20,833 nt of DNA from Cyanobacteria bacterium OH_CBB_238 (GCA_023409995.1 JAEYQN010000089.1:1-20833); one strand, 5' to 3'; shown: positions 1 to 7,295, numbered from the stretch's first letter. Program-made: numbers and translations. The notes: a model not told the origin generated them from the letters alone.

Positions 1-1
1 A

Positions 2-856
2 TTTGTAGCAGGGATGGGCACAGGCGGCACAATTTCAGGAACAGGAAAATATTTAAAAGAACAAAATCCTCAAATAACAATAATAGGAGCTGATCCAGAG
101 GGCTCTATTTTATCAGGAGATTCACCAAAATCTTACAAGGTTGAAGGTATAGGTGAAGACTTCATTCCTGTTACATTTAATAGACAAGTCGTAGATGAAT
201 TTGTAAGAGTGAGCGATAATGAGTCTTTTAATACGACCAGAAGGCTTGCAAGAGAAGAAGGAATTTTAGTTGGAGGTTCATCTGGTACGGCAATGGCTGC
301 AGCACTGAAATATGCAGAGAGATTACCAGCTGGAAGCAACATTGTGGTCTTATTTCCTGATACAGGAAGAAATTATCTGACCAAAATATTCTCTGACGAT
401 TGGATGTTCGAGAATGGATTTTTAGAGCAAGCTCCAGAAAAAGTCACTGTTGGGGAAATATTAAAAGCAAAAGAAGATTCTCAATCTCTTCTATATATAA
501 ATGAAAACGACCTAGCTATAAATGCAGCAAATATTATGAGAGAAAACAACATCTCTCAACTTCCAGTTCTAAGTAACGGAAAAGCTATAGGAAGCATAAA
601 TGAAGTAACACTAATTAAGCTTCTATATGACGGAATAAACCTCACAGAAAGTAAAGTGTCTGAAGTTATGGGTAGCAATCTCCCACAACTAGAGACAAGT
701 GTCAATATATCAGAATTGTATAGACTTTTGATGGCAGGACATGTCGGAGTAATTATCACAAAAAATGATACAGCAGAAGGTTTTTTATCCCGCATTGATT
801 TAGCCAATTTCTGGATAAAAAGAATGAAAGCACGAAAAGTACTAATAAATAATTAA
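2..856 (+). CDS. Cystathionine beta-synthase, 3' part (PLP domain plus two CBS domains)
   Basis: The 5' end lies outside the window; the frame is open from base 2, so the first ATG at 14 is internal. The visible part begins in the PLP fold with the glycine-rich phosphate-binding loop GTGGTISGTG and later shows GGSSGTA, typical of fold-type II beta-synthases. After about residue 140 come two CBS domains in tandem (roughly window residues 145-205 and 212-265), which in this family bind adenosyl ligands and regulate activity. Family knowledge: the enzyme condenses homocysteine with serine (or acetylserine) to cystathionine. The CBS pair argues for cystathionine beta-synthase over plain cysteine synthase, and the gamma-lyase gene 16 bp downstream agrees. 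The Schiff-base lysine would lie in the missing N-terminal part and cannot be checked. Confidence 0.88.
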   Translation, partial: FVAGMGTGGTISGTGKYLKEQNPQITIIGADPEGSILSGDSPKSYKVEGIGEDFIPVTFNRQVVDEFVRVSDNESFNTTRRLAREEGILVGGSSGTAMAAALKYAERLPAGSNIVVLFPDTGRNYLTKIFSDDWMFENGFLEQAPEKVTVGEILKAKEDSQSLLYINENDLAINAANIMRENNISQLPVLSNGKAIGSINEVTLIKLLYDGINLTESKVSEVMGSNLPQLETSVNISELYRLLMAGHVGVIITKNDTAEGFLSRIDLANFWIKRMKARKVLINN

Positions 857-872
857 AAAAGGAAATATTAAA

Positions 873-2036
873 ATGAAATTTTCAACAAAAGCAATTCATG
901 CAGGTCAAGATGCAGACAAAACTACAGGAGCGACAATTGTTCCAATATATCAAACATCAACATTTACACAAGAAGAAATTGGACTCCACAAAGGATATGA
1001 ATATACAAGAACAGGAAATCCCACAAGAACTGCGTTGGAAGAATGCTTGGCATCTCTTGAAAATGGCAAATATGGATTGGCTTTTGCTTCTGGACTCGCC
1101 GCCACAAACGCAGTACTTTCGATCCTTAACCCAGGGGATCATGTAATAGCCTCTGACGACTTGTATGGTGGAACATACAGGCTTTTTGAAAAAGTTTTTA
1201 AGCCTCTAGGAATAGAATTTAGTTATGTTGATTCAGCCAACTCAAAAGAATTTGAACAAAATATAAAAAACAATACAAAACTAATATGGGTTGAGACACC
1301 AACCAACCCACTATTAAAACTTGCAAATATATCTGAAATTTCATTAATCTCAAAAGAAAACAATATCAAATTTGCTGTTGATAATACGTTTGCAACACCT
1401 TATTTTCAACGACCACTTGACTTAGGTGCCGACATCGTTGTACACAGTACGACAAAATACATTGGAGGTCACTCTGATGTGGTAGGTGGAGCAATTGTCC
1501 TAAATGATGAGATCGTATATGAATCAATAAAGTTCTACCAGAATGCAGCAGGAGCAATTCCCGGACCCTTTGATGCCTGGTTGACACTAAGGGGCTTAAA
1601 AACTCTTTCATTAAGAATGAAGCAACATGAGCAAAATGCAATGATTATTTCAAAAGCTCTTTCTGAACATGAATTAGTTGAAGAAGTTTTTTATCCGGGA
1701 CTAGTCTCACATCCTCAACATAATCTTGCTATCAGCCAAATGAAAGGATTCGGAGGAATGATATCGTTCAAAATTAAAGGTAATTTTGAAGAAGTAAACG
1801 AATTTGTAAAAAACTTAAATATATTTTCTCTAGCAGAAAGCCTTGGAGGAGTAGAATCTTTAGTTTCATATCCAGCAAAAATGACTCATGCATCAATCCC
1901 TCAAGAAGAACGATTAAAAAGAGGAATAACAGACAATTTAATACGGCTTTCTATTGGAATAGAAGATAAAGAAGATTTATTGTCAGATATTAATCAAGCA
2001 TTACTAAAATCAAAAAAAAAGTCTCTAACATATTAA
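873..2036 (+). CDS. Cystathionine gamma-lyase / gamma-synthase family PLP enzyme
   Basis: This 387-residue protein has the length of the Cys/Met-metabolism PLP family. Visible signatures are YTRTGNPT (residues 44-51), SGLAATNA (73-80), the VDNTFATPY block (169-177) and the lysine in STTKYIGGHSD (K195), which forms the Schiff base. AAGGAAAT precedes the ATG at normal distance. It sits 16 bp behind a CBS-domain cystathionine beta-synthase, which suggests the lyase of reverse transsulfuration (cystathionine to cysteine, 2-oxobutyrate and ammonia). Sequence alone does not separate it cleanly from cystathionine gamma-synthase or methionine gamma-lyase, so the gamma-lyase call rests on context. Cytoplasmic, probably tetrameric as in the family. 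Confidence 0.88.
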   Translation: MKFSTKAIHAGQDADKTTGATIVPIYQTSTFTQEEIGLHKGYEYTRTGNPTRTALEECLASLENGKYGLAFASGLAATNAVLSILNPGDHVIASDDLYGGTYRLFEKVFKPLGIEFSYVDSANSKEFEQNIKNNTKLIWVETPTNPLLKLANISEISLISKENNIKFAVDNTFATPYFQRPLDLGADIVVHSTTKYIGGHSDVVGGAIVLNDEIVYESIKFYQNAAGAIPGPFDAWLTLRGLKTLSLRMKQHEQNAMIISKALSEHELVEEVFYPGLVSHPQHNLAISQMKGFGGMISFKIKGNFEEVNEFVKNLNIFSLAESLGGVESLVSYPAKMTHASIPQEERLKRGITDNLIRLSIGIEDKEDLLSDINQALLKSKKKSLTY

Positions 2037-2048
2037 AGAAAGGAATAT

Positions 2049-2759
2049 ATGATGAACAACGCAAAAACACTATATGACAAGGAAGCAGATGCCTTTGATT
2101 ATGTTATACCAAACCTTATACCTTTTTACAGTGAAATATATAATATATTAATTGATGCTATTCCATTTAATGAATATGCGCATATAAATATTCTGGATAT
2201 AGGGTGCGGGACAGGGACTCTAGCAAGGAAATTAAAAGAAAAATTTCAGAATTCAAAAATAACATGCCTTGATTTCTCAACCAACATGTTAAAAGTAGCA
2301 AAATCAAAGTTAAGCGAGTACTCAAGTGACATAGATTTTTTAGTCGGTGATTTCAGCAAGTTCAACTTAAGTAAAAAATACGATGTTATTGTTTCGTCTT
2401 TTGCGCTTCATCATATTCCTACAGACATACAGAAAATCGACTTATACTCAAAAATATATGACAGCCTTAACTATAATGGTATTTTTTATAATGCAGATTT
2501 AGTTTTAGGATCTAGCAGCCACATAAAAAATCTAAATTTAAAAAAGTGGAAAGAACATATCCTCAACTACTTTGAAGAAGTTGAGGCACTAGATAAGTTG
2601 TTACCAAAATACCAAGCCGATGATAATCCCTCAGTACTATTTAACCATTTAAAATGGTTGGATGACACGGGTTTTAAAGAGATAGAAACCGTATGGAAAT
2701 ATTATAATTTCGCAATATATGGAGGAAAAAAATCTCAACAGCTTGAATTAATAAGATAA
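2049..2759 (+). CDS. Class I SAM-dependent methyltransferase
   Basis: This 236-residue protein contains SAM motif I, LDIGCGTGTLARKL (about residues 49-62), an acidic residue at the end of the next strand (ITCLDFS), and SSFALHHIPT, the motif IV/post-I region of small-molecule methyltransferases. Two consecutive ATGs (2049 and 2052) follow AAAGAAAGGA, so either may be used. It is the third gene of the transsulfuration operon, 12 bp after the gamma-lyase, and is followed by a strong terminator. In Bacillus the methionine-to-cysteine cluster also carries a methyltransferase gene (yrrT), so a role in SAM/homocysteine turnover is a reasonable inference. The substrate cannot be read from the sequence. 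Confidence 0.85.
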   Translation: MMNNAKTLYDKEADAFDYVIPNLIPFYSEIYNILIDAIPFNEYAHINILDIGCGTGTLARKLKEKFQNSKITCLDFSTNMLKVAKSKLSEYSSDIDFLVGDFSKFNLSKKYDVIVSSFALHHIPTDIQKIDLYSKIYDSLNYNGIFYNADLVLGSSSHIKNLNLKKWKEHILNYFEEVEALDKLLPKYQADDNPSVLFNHLKWLDDTGFKEIETVWKYYNFAIYGGKKSQQLELIR

Positions 2760-2853
2760 ATTTAAAAGCACCTAGCAAAGTAAAGTTAAAGAGATAGGAT
2801 TCATTTTAAAAAATCTCCGTCCCATACTATACTCCTTTACTAACAATTATTTT

Positions 2854-2878
2854 GGCACTTAATAAGTGCCTTTTTTTT
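2854..2878 (+). terminator. Rho-independent terminator of the transsulfuration operon
   Basis: GGCACTT and AAGTGCC form a perfect 7-bp stem with an AAT loop, followed by eight T. It lies 95 bp after the methyltransferase stop and ahead of the next promoter. Confidence 0.9.
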
Positions 2879-2901
2879 GCTAACAAAAAAATTTTTTTCT
2901 A

Positions 2902-2928
2902 TTGTTTAAACAGTAAATTAGATATAAT
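2902..2928 (+). promoter_or_regulatory. Candidate promoter of the lipoprotein gene
   Basis: A perfect -10 TATAAT (2923-2928) has TTGTTT (2902-2907) upstream at 15 bp, shorter than the ideal 17. It lies between the preceding terminator and the start codon at 2956, which has AAAGGAAAA ahead of it, so the leader would be about 20 nt. The -10 is convincing; the -35 is weak. Confidence 0.55.
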
Positions 2929-2955
2929 TTCTGCAAAAGAAAGGAAAATATTCAC

Positions 2956-3423
2956 ATGAAAATCTCAGGATTTAGTCAGGTTAAAAATATTCCTGCTTTA
3001 ATGAAAAAGAAAATAAAACAAAGTGAACTAATAAATGAATTACAGAGTGATGAAGTAAAAATTTCCGCAAAAAATGTTGCAAAGAAAATAAAACCTAAAA
3101 AAACTCTTATTACAGCGATTATTTCAGCAGTGGGGATAACTGCAGCTGGTCTTGGCATTAGCTCTTGTTCGTATAATAAAGGAGTAAACGATGCAGCACT
3201 GGCAACTGAACAAATACTAAAAGACACAGAAGGAAAAGAAAATACATCTGTTTTTATTAATGATGTTGATGGAGATGGGGCTAAAGATATAGTTATATCA
3301 AACTCAAATGGCGATGGAAGAACACTGACTGTTTACCATATTAATACAAACGAAAAATTTCAATCTACTAGGGATGCCAACGGCAAAGATACTACGGAAT
3401 TTTCACCAATTGTAGAAAAATAA
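2956..3423 (+). CDS. Predicted lipoprotein with DxDxDG Ca-binding-like loop
   Basis: This 155-residue protein has a basic, polar N-terminal stretch of about 48 residues, then a hydrophobic segment (about 50-70) that ends in a lipobox-like ISSC (C71). An n-region of almost 50 residues is unusually long for a lipoprotein signal, so it may instead be a single-pass membrane anchor. After the segment comes NDVDGDGAKDIVIS (about 102-115), resembling an FG-GAP/VCBS calcium-binding loop, then NSNGDG and a short C-terminal tail. The DxDxDG motif suggests an exported protein that binds calcium. It appears monocistronic, with its own promoter and a terminator immediately after the stop. No specific function recognised. 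Confidence 0.75.
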   Translation: MKISGFSQVKNIPALMKKKIKQSELINELQSDEVKISAKNVAKKIKPKKTLITAIISAVGITAAGLGISSCSYNKGVNDAALATEQILKDTEGKENTSVFINDVDGDGAKDIVISNSNGDGRTLTVYHINTNEKFQSTRDANGKDTTEFSPIVEK

Positions 3424-3457
3424 AAGGCAAGATGCATTTTTATATTTGCATCTTGCC
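3416..3457 (-). terminator. Terminator between convergent genes, best read on the minus strand
   Basis: GGCAAGATGCA (3426-3436) and TGCATCTTGCC (3447-3457) form a perfect 11-bp stem with a 10-nt loop. On the minus strand it is followed by TTTTATTTTT, so it ends the Rrf2/iron-sulfur operon. On the plus strand the T-tract is poor, but the hairpin directly abuts the lipoprotein stop codon and may stop both transcripts. Confidence 0.85.
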
Positions 3458-3464
3458 AAACTAT

Positions 3465-4280
3465 TTAAATTATTTCTCCACTTATTGATATTGTATAGTC
3501 TTTAACTATTACATACTTTCCTGCTTGTTCCAAAGCCTTTTTCACAATGACTTCAACACCAGAGCAACAAGGAACCTCCATATGGACAATTGTTACAGAT
3601 TGAATTTCTTGGTTTTGAAAAATATCAGCAAGTTTTTCCACATACATGTTTACATCTGTGTCTAGTTTAGGACAAAGCATCATAAGAACTTTATCTTTTA
3701 AAAACTTTGAATGAAAATTCGGATAAGAAAATGCTGTACAATCAGCTGCAATAACAAGATCTGATTTATGTAGATATGAAGCATTGGGATTCATCAATTT
3801 AAGTTGAATTGGCCAATTACTAAGTTCCGAAGTCATTTGAGGAACAAATTCATTAGGGCTATGGGTCTTTGTGGCTCTAAGATCTTTTTGCATAGTTCCT
3901 GGACAACCGCAAGGTAATTTATCTTCAATTTGAGGAACTTCAATATTTGCTTTTTTCAAAGCATCAACAGCTTGTTTAAACAATTTATTTTCTCCATGTT
4001 CTTTTAGGTGTTTAAGATGTGCAACTATTACATTCTTACCACCTTTGATAATATTTTCCATAACCTTATACTCATCATAAGGCTCAGCTTCACGCTCTTC
4101 AATATACATTGCATCTTTTGGGCAAACCTTCATACAAGCACCAAGTCCGTCACAAAACAAATCGCTTATAAGTCTGGCTTTTCCATCAATTACTTGTAGA
4201 GCACCTTCTGGACAATCAGGGATACAAGCTCCACAACCATCACATTTGTCTTCATCAATTGTTATAATGTTTCTTTTCAT
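3465..4280 (-). CDS. Iron-sulfur (2x4Fe-4S ferredoxin-type) protein with C-terminal Cys motifs
   Basis: This 271-residue protein starts with a bacterial ferredoxin module. The first cluster is canonical: C13, C16, C19 and C23 in CDGCGACIPDCP. The second has C43, C49 and C53 but L46 where the second cysteine is expected (CDGLGACMKVCP). That leaves a three-Cys site, a pattern I recall as recurrent in this family. Further cysteines follow in LPCGCPGTM, AADCTAF and VPCCSGVE, so the C-terminal region could bind another cofactor or metal. No export signal; cytoplasmic. It lies 15 bp after an Rrf2 regulator with AAGGAG well spaced before ATG, so both are probably co-transcribed and controlled by cluster or redox status. 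The exact reaction is unknown. Confidence 0.85.
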   Translation of the reverse strand: MKRNIITIDEDKCDGCGACIPDCPEGALQVIDGKARLISDLFCDGLGACMKVCPKDAMYIEEREAEPYDEYKVMENIIKGGKNVIVAHLKHLKEHGENKLFKQAVDALKKANIEVPQIEDKLPCGCPGTMQKDLRATKTHSPNEFVPQMTSELSNWPIQLKLMNPNASYLHKSDLVIAADCTAFSYPNFHSKFLKDKVLMMLCPKLDTDVNMYVEKLADIFQNQEIQSVTIVHMEVPCCSGVEVIVKKALEQAGKYVIVKDYTISISGEII

Positions 4281-4295
4281 AAAAACTCCTTGTTA

Positions 4296-4691
4296 TCATA
4301 GTGAAAAATCAGATATTTTGTGGTTTTTCATATAGTCTACAAAATCATTGTTAATTTTTGATAGTATGTCTCCCATAATACAATTTGAACAGTTATTGGA
4401 ATTAGAGGTAAAGAGGCAATTATTAACCTTAAATTTACCTTCGATTATTTCATATATTTCCAAGAATGTTATGTTTTTATACTCAGGAACAATAGTAAAA
4501 CCGCCTTTGGGACCTTTGGATGACGAGATTATTCCTTCTTTCACCAACCTTTGTAGTACTTTAGACAGATGATTGTCTGATACACTAAACTTCTGCGAAA
4601 TTTCTTTCAGAGAAGAAATCCCATCACCTTTTCCAGCAATATATATTACCGAATGCAGCGCAATAGCAGTAGCTTCTGAAACCTTAAACAA
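4296..4691 (-). CDS. Rrf2-family transcriptional regulator with three Cys
   Basis: This 131-residue protein shows the Rrf2 winged-helix layout: an N-terminal helix with ALHSVIYIA, recognition region SVSDNHLSKVLQRLVKEG and wing SSKGPKGGFTI. It then has the cysteine loop C92-x8-C101-x2-C104, which in this family (IscR, NsrR) ligates a 2Fe-2S or 4Fe-4S cluster; the spacing here differs from IscR. The start is TTG at 4691, supported by AAGGAGAT a few bases upstream and by the family N-terminus. The gene leads an operon with the iron-sulfur protein, and its promoter carries a long inverted repeat that suits autoregulation. The signal sensed (iron-sulfur status, NO, redox) is not determined. Confidence 0.9.
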   Translation of the reverse strand: MFKVSEATAIALHSVIYIAGKGDGISSLKEISQKFSVSDNHLSKVLQRLVKEGIISSSKGPKGGFTIVPEYKNITFLEIYEIIEGKFKVNNCLFTSNSNNCSNCIMGDILSKINNDFVDYMKNHKISDFSL

Positions 4692-4704
4692 ATTATCTCC
4701 TTTT

Positions 4705-4751
4705 GTATTTTAGTATATTAGTACTATAATACCATTTTAATAAAACTTCAA
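4705..4751 (-). promoter_or_regulatory. Rrf2 operon promoter with 11-6-11 inverted-repeat operator
   Basis: On the minus strand a -35 TTGAAG (4751-4746) and a -10 TATAGT (4728-4723) are separated by 17 bp. Overlapping the -10 and the start point is an inverted repeat: GTATTTTAGTA (4705-4715), a 6-bp spacer, and TACTATAATAC (4722-4732), complementary at 10 of 11 positions. A bound dimer would block the promoter. Autoregulation by the adjacent Rrf2 protein is inference. Confidence 0.65.
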
Positions 4752-4802
4752 CACTTTTGTTTTTTTCATAAAGAAATTTTTACAAAAAGACGGCCCTCTT
4801 AG

Positions 4803-6431
4803 TTACTTAGCTTTATTCAGGTTTAATAACGCCAAAAGAACTTTTGGTAAAGTAACTTGACTTGGGTACATAAGAAAACTTGGCTTCCAGATTGGCCTGA
4901 ACTTAGATTTAAACTGGTGAAGACCTTGGAAATCATAATACCTCTTCTGTTTTTCATAAACAAGGGATAAAAGATTGAATGCCACTTTGTTGTCTGCTAG
5001 CGACTTATCCATCTCGGCGAGAGGAGAAAAGCCCAAGTCATAATATTTTTTACCATCTTCTTTTGCTTGTAATATTTCGTTTAAAAACAATGCCTCAATT
5101 GCGCCCTTTGAGAGAATTTCAGGATTTCTTCTCATCAAATCAACAGCTCTTGAGTTGCTTCCTCTCAATTCTATATTATTTAAATATGCCAAAAGGTTAT
5201 CTTCTTTATCAAAAATCAACATGGTTCTTGTATCTTTTAAGTAATTAAGGGAAGACTTACCCATTGCAAAACTGTTCTCTTTATTACCATGTATTTTTAA
5301 CCAACTTTTATCCAGGTTTTCAATTTTTTCCCAATCCGCAGACTTAAACTCTCTAATAACAAAACCTTCTTTTTCTGCTTTATTTTTCATTGTCCTAAGA
5401 TCTTGCATAGACTTGCCGTCTAGAGTAAATGTTTCCAAATCAACTAAAGCTTCCACACCTATTGGCAAGGAATAAAAGCCTTTTTTATCAAGAGTTGTAC
5501 AAAAATCATCTTGTGCTTGATAGACAGCAGGAACCCAATCATGTTCATAAGAGTAGTTAATCCACAGATCAGTGAGGCTTTCCTTTGAAGTTGTTGCACA
5601 TGGGTTTCCAATCGCAAGCGCAACACCATTTGCTACTTTGTAACTCAAATATTCCCCAGAATCTCCTTCACAAGAAAAATGCATATAGTCCTTATCAAGA
5701 GAAAAAATCTGAACTGCTTGAGTCGCTTTTTTATTAGCAGTTTTTTTGTATTTACCTAAATTTACCTCTGGAAATGCTCTAACAATAACCGGTGATAATG
5801 CCAGAATTAAACCGATGAATATAGTAAAAGAATTTACGAAAAGTATAGAATCAGCATAAAATTTCGCTGCAATACTTTGTGGATTCAGACCTGATACATC
5901 AAAAAGCAAAGCTTGCATTCCCGTATTCCAAACCGACAAATCATCAGGCAATCCCAATTTATCAGCAAAGAAATTTAACCCTATAAAAGTGTAAAACAAG
6001 ACAAAAATTATCGAAGCTAATAGGATTTTACCACTTCTTTGTACTCTTAAAGGGTCACTTTTAACGTAGAAACAATTGTACAGCGGAAGCAACACACCCA
6101 AAAGTAAAATGCAAAGGCTGGCTTCTTCAATGTCTGCCCCTTTTACAATATGAGCAACACCCGAAATGGCAAGTAAAAAAACTGATATGTACCACGCAAT
6201 TCTTTTTTGTCTAAATAAATTTGGAGCCATCAAAATAGCAACAATTCCTGTTACCACAACCAAATATCTAGACCCCTCGATTATTTGGTAGTCAAAAGCG
6301 TGTTTTACGAGCTTAAAACGAAGAGAGTCATAACTAAACCATGCAGAAACAATATTGATAACCCCCATTATCCCAAGAGTTATCGAAACTATTTTTATCC
6401 ACATTTTCTCGTAAGTTGTTATTATCTTCAT
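4803..6431 (-). CDS. MprF-like protein: six TM segments plus DUF2156 (LPG-synthase C) domain
   Basis: This 542-residue protein has an N-terminal membrane region with about six hydrophobic segments (residues ~12-32, 53-70, 77-97, 103-123, 134-154, 196-216). A soluble domain from about 240 to the end matches the DUF2156/phosphatidylglycerol lysyltransferase C-terminal fold, with blocks such as HFSCEGDSGEYLSY, GVALAIGNPCA and YYDLGFSPLAEM. Family members transfer an aminoacyl group from tRNA to phosphatidylglycerol, changing surface charge. Full MprF flippase-synthases have about 14 TM segments, so this is a short architecture and flippase activity is doubtful. No SD precedes the ATG at 6431, and TATATA lies only about 11 bp upstream, so the mRNA may be leaderless. 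M10 (6404), with GAG upstream, is an alternative start. Confidence 0.8.
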   Translation of the reverse strand: MKIITTYEKMWIKIVSITLGIMGVINIVSAWFSYDSLRFKLVKHAFDYQIIEGSRYLVVVTGIVAILMAPNLFRQKRIAWYISVFLLAISGVAHIVKGADIEEASLCILLLGVLLPLYNCFYVKSDPLRVQRSGKILLASIIFVLFYTFIGLNFFADKLGLPDDLSVWNTGMQALLFDVSGLNPQSIAAKFYADSILFVNSFTIFIGLILALSPVIVRAFPEVNLGKYKKTANKKATQAVQIFSLDKDYMHFSCEGDSGEYLSYKVANGVALAIGNPCATTSKESLTDLWINYSYEHDWVPAVYQAQDDFCTTLDKKGFYSLPIGVEALVDLETFTLDGKSMQDLRTMKNKAEKEGFVIREFKSADWEKIENLDKSWLKIHGNKENSFAMGKSSLNYLKDTRTMLIFDKEDNLLAYLNNIELRGSNSRAVDLMRRNPEILSKGAIEALFLNEILQAKEDGKKYYDLGFSPLAEMDKSLADNKVAFNLLSLVYEKQKRYYDFQGLHQFKSKFRPIWKPSFLMYPSQVTLPKVLLALLNLNKAK

Positions 6432-6530
6432 GTTGGCACTATATATAATTTATTTAATACTAAAAGCAAATTTAACGGATAAAAATCCCTAAAATACTAA
6501 TTATTTATATCACAAAAGATAATAATAAAT

Positions 6531-6728
6531 TCAGTGCTTCAATATTTTTCCAATTATTTCTGATTTAGACTTTATATCATTCGCAAGCTCAATAGCCATT
6601 TCTGAAAGAACAAAAGCTTCCCTTAAACTATCAGGTTTATAAATAGCACACTCTAATAAATATTTAATTCTCAAAGCATTGTCAGAAATAGAGAGCCTCA
6701 AATTATATAATTTTTTCTTCTTATTCAT
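6531..6728 (-). CDS. Small helical hypothetical protein (65 aa)
   Basis: The start is ATG at 6728, because GGAG at 6739-6736 is 7 nt upstream; the frame extends two codons further to a GTG that would be too close to the SD. The product is basic at the N-terminus (MNKKKKLYNLRLS) and then predicted helical, with no TM segment. No family recognised. It is divergently oriented to the XRE regulator at 6812 across 83 bp containing two palindromes, so the two genes may share control, as in toxin-antitoxin or prophage switch modules. That is only an inference from layout. Confidence 0.6.
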   Translation of the reverse strand: MNKKKKLYNLRLSISDNALRIKYLLECAIYKPDSLREAFVLSEMAIELANDIKSKSEIIGKILKH

Positions 6729-6760
6729 ATACACTCTCCATATGCTGTAGATTAATTTTA

Positions 6761-6776
6761 ATATACTATAGTTTAT
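6761..6776. promoter_or_regulatory. Operator-like palindrome 1 (divergent intergenic)
   Basis: Sixteen bp with dyad symmetry around ACTATAGT (6765-6772), with one mismatched pair. It shares the half-site AGTTTAT (6770-6776) with the second palindrome at 6793. It lies where the promoter of the minus-strand 65-aa gene would be. Confidence 0.45.
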
Positions 6777-6811
6777 TTAAAAAATAAAGTCAAGTTTATA
6801 TAATATAAACT
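6776..6811 (+). promoter_or_regulatory. XRE gene promoter overlapped by perfect palindrome; no leader
   Basis: A perfect -10 TATAAT (6799-6804), with a weak -35 TTTAAA (6776-6781) at 17 bp, places the start point at or within a base or two of the ATG at 6812. The perfect palindrome AGTTTATA-TAA-TATAAACT (6793-6811) covers the -10 and ends at the base before the ATG. No SD is present, so translation of a leaderless mRNA is expected. A regulator bound here would shut off its own promoter. Confidence 0.6.
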
Positions 6812-7030
6812 ATGGATAATGAAATTTTAAAAATATTTGCACATAATATAAAAGTTGAAAGAGCAAAGAAAAATCTTTCACAACAAGAACTGGCTGAATT
6901 AACAGGGTTCAGCGTTCCATATATAAGTAATATAGAAAACACAAAGCATAATATTTCATTGGTGAGTGCCTATAAAATTTCACAAATATTCAATAAACCA
7001 ATTGATGACATGCTAAAAGAAGACCAATAA
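6812..7030 (+). CDS. XRE/Cro-CI family small HTH regulator (72 aa)
   Basis: This is essentially one HTH_3 domain: NIKVERAKKNLSQQELAELT (helices 1-2), GFSVPYISNIENTKHNIS (recognition helix and following loop), then an amphipathic helix ending the protein. The length fits stand-alone phage or element repressors. There is no SD ahead of the ATG, and the TATAAT box sits 8-13 bp upstream, so the mRNA is likely leaderless. The next small gene begins 3 bp after its stop, so they form a bicistronic unit. Autoregulation through the palindrome that touches the start codon is inferred. Cytoplasmic DNA-binding protein. Confidence 0.88.
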   Translation: MDNEILKIFAHNIKVERAKKNLSQQELAELTGFSVPYISNIENTKHNISLVSAYKISQIFNKPIDDMLKEDQ

Positions 7031-7033
7031 GTA

Positions 7034-7240
7034 ATGGACTTAAAGAGCGATATAAAGTCACTCATAGCAAAGCGTGGTACAACTTTAAAACAAGTTTGCC
7101 ACATTATGAGTGAACGAACAGGCAAAACGTATTCTGGAAATAACATAACAAACAAACTGAGAAGAAAAACAATAAAGTTTGAAGAAGCTCAACTTATTTT
7201 TGAAATATTGGGCTACAAATTAGGCTACAAAGAAGTTTAG
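7034..7240 (+). CDS. Small HTH-like protein (68 aa)
   Basis: The start ATG is 3 bp after the XRE stop, with only a distant AGAAG upstream, so translational coupling is likely. The sequence MDLKSDIKSLIAKRGTTLKQ followed by an S/N-rich turn, NKLRRKTIKFEEAQLIFEIL and GYKLGYKEV resembles the small lambda-repressor-like HTH proteins common in low-GC bacteria and their mobile elements. No enzyme motif. The stop is TAG. A 41-bp repeat and a bidirectional terminator follow. It probably acts with the XRE partner; the target is unknown. Confidence 0.75.
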   Translation: MDLKSDIKSLIAKRGTTLKQVCHIMSERTGKTYSGNNITNKLRRKTIKFEEAQLIFEILGYKLGYKEV

Positions 7241-7254
7241 CGCAAATAAGCGGT

Positions 7255-7295
7255 AGCCTAAAAGTAAAGAACCCAAAAGAATTTAACACTAAAAA
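7255..7295. repeat. 41-bp direct repeat, copy 1
   Basis: It matches the segment at 8255-8295 at 34 of 41 positions without gaps; the last 16 bases are identical (AATTTAACACTAAAAA). Both copies start 15-20 bp after the stop of a small plus-strand gene and run into a terminator hairpin, then a tRNA 3' end in minus orientation. The copies are exactly 1000 bp apart. Confidence 0.75.

Noticed and set aside
4770..4802. Terminator after the MprF-like gene
   Set aside because: AAGA/TCTT around GGGCCG gives only a 4-bp stem with five T on the minus strand, too weak to annotate.
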